DNA of 7,098 nucleotides from Deltaproteobacteria bacterium (GTDB lineage Bacteria > Desulfobacterota > Syntrophia > Syntrophales > Smithellaceae), in the NCBI GenBank assembly GCA_011046295.1, contig DSAV01000236.1:1-7098 (forward strand), given 5' to 3'. Position 1 is the first letter of the stretch; every line of letters starts with the position of its first letter. This document shows positions 6,555-7,098 of the stretch, one piece after another. The notes beneath the pieces are model-generated. The model saw only the letters and a list, made by a program, of their open reading frames with translations, was not told the DNA's origin and made no database searches. The position numbers were made by a program, and so were the translations under genes.

Positions 6555-7098
6555 TTATTCTTCCGTTATTTTGAAATCGAAGCTAAACAGCCTAAGATTC
6601 ATTGTTGCCGTTCGATTCCAATTGGGAAAATTGTTTTTATCAATAATGGAAGCGCTCATCCAAACCTCAACATTATATAAAGTATCCAGAGCGTAGGTAT
6701 TGTTCGTCTCCATCGTCCATGAGCCTTCCTGCCCGTAAGCCCACTGCTCCCCATCCACATAAACCGTCAACTGCGGATTTAGAATATAAGGCGCGGAAAA
6801 GTAAAAGTTATTTGCAAGAATATTGACCTGCCCCGATAAAGGTACTTCGCCAGCTTTTGTTTTAAATGTCAAAAACATAACCGGATTGCCCTCAAAACTT
6901 GGCCCGGTAATGAAAGTGTGTGTTTTGGCAGATTCCGGCATTGTATCCCAAGAGGACGAATATGCACCATCCAGGTATGCGCCATGATAATAGGCGGCCA
7001 GTTCCGAGAACTTTCCGTCAAAATCGGTCTGCGCTGATCCGGCAATAAACTTGGTGGGAGCGTTGGCAATGTCTTTAATGCCGGAAAGAAATTGGGCC
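6555..7098 (-). CDS. Hypothetical beta-rich protein, C-terminal 180 residues (5' end outside window)
   Basis: The frame is open from the window edge (7098) to TAA at 6557-6555, so this is the 3' end of a longer gene. The internal Met at 6941 is probably not the start, because the frame continues upstream for 52 more codons with good protein-like sequence (ELAAYYHGAYLDGAYSSSWD). The sequence is rich in aromatic residues, Thr, Asn and alternating hydrophobic residues (VNILANNFYFSAPYIL, LTVYVDGEQWAYGQEGSW, TATMNLRLFSFDFKI), typical of beta-sandwich or cell-surface/secreted domains. There are no cysteines in the visible part. No catalytic motif or named family is recognised. A secreted or surface location is inferred from composition only, since the N-terminus is missing. 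It is followed by a weak hairpin, and its partners would lie upstream, outside the window. Confidence 0.75.
   Translation of the reverse strand, partial: AQFLSGIKDIANAPTKFIAGSAQTDFDGKFSELAAYYHGAYLDGAYSSSWDTMPESAKTHTFITGPSFEGNPVMFLTFKTKAGEVPLSGQVNILANNFYFSAPYILNPQLTVYVDGEQWAYGQEGSWTMETNNTYALDTLYNVEVWMSASIIDKNNFPNWNRTATMNLRLFSFDFKITEE

Noticed and set aside
6869..7069. Minus-strand ORF of 66 codons
   Set aside because: It overlaps the open frame of the partial beta-rich gene in a different phase and has Pro/Arg-rich shadow composition.

Overview
All well-supported genes in this window lie on the minus strand, so in the direction of transcription it reads from the 7098 end to base 1. Two genes are cut by the window edges. 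The organism is probably a strictly anaerobic bacterium: there is a full-length tungsten/molybdenum-type aldehyde:ferredoxin oxidoreductase (AOR) next to iron-type alcohol dehydrogenase genes, with clear Shine-Dalgarno sites, short operon gaps and a moderate GC content. The overall style suggests a Desulfobacterota/Syntrophales-like syntroph or a relative. That placement is an impression, not something the sequence proves.

Layout in transcription order. (1) 7098-6555: the C-terminal 180 residues of a beta-rich protein of unknown function, with a weak terminator after it. (2) 6554-6162: a roughly 390-bp stretch with no confident gene. It holds an unannotated 58-codon ORF on the plus strand that could be a small gene or a gene remnant. 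(3) 6161-4392: a 589-residue membrane protein with an extracytoplasmic alpha/beta-hydrolase domain followed by about eight transmembrane helices. It ends in a strong rho-independent terminator at 4368-4321. (4) A sigma70-like promoter at about 4251-4223 starts the next unit. (5) An operon follows: AOR (4113-2236), a divergent Fe-ADH-fold protein (2178-1012), an SCP2-like putative lipid-binding protein (991-377), and the start of a canonical Fe-ADH (320 to beyond base 1). Gaps are 57, 20 and 56 bp.

The operon is the most interesting part. An AOR (carboxylate/aldehyde interconversion with ferredoxin) beside an Fe-ADH (aldehyde/alcohol interconversion with NAD(P)H) is a known pairing for acid-to-alcohol or alcohol-to-acid conversion. 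Two components are unexpected. One is a possible lipid carrier, which hints at a hydrophobic substrate. The other is an Fe-ADH homologue in which all four metal ligands and the usual nucleotide-binding signature appear to be replaced, while the fold and N-terminal region still match its neighbour. Together they suggest a specialised aldehyde-handling module containing a non-catalytic or repurposed ADH subunit. No RNA genes, CRISPR arrays or mobile elements were recognised.
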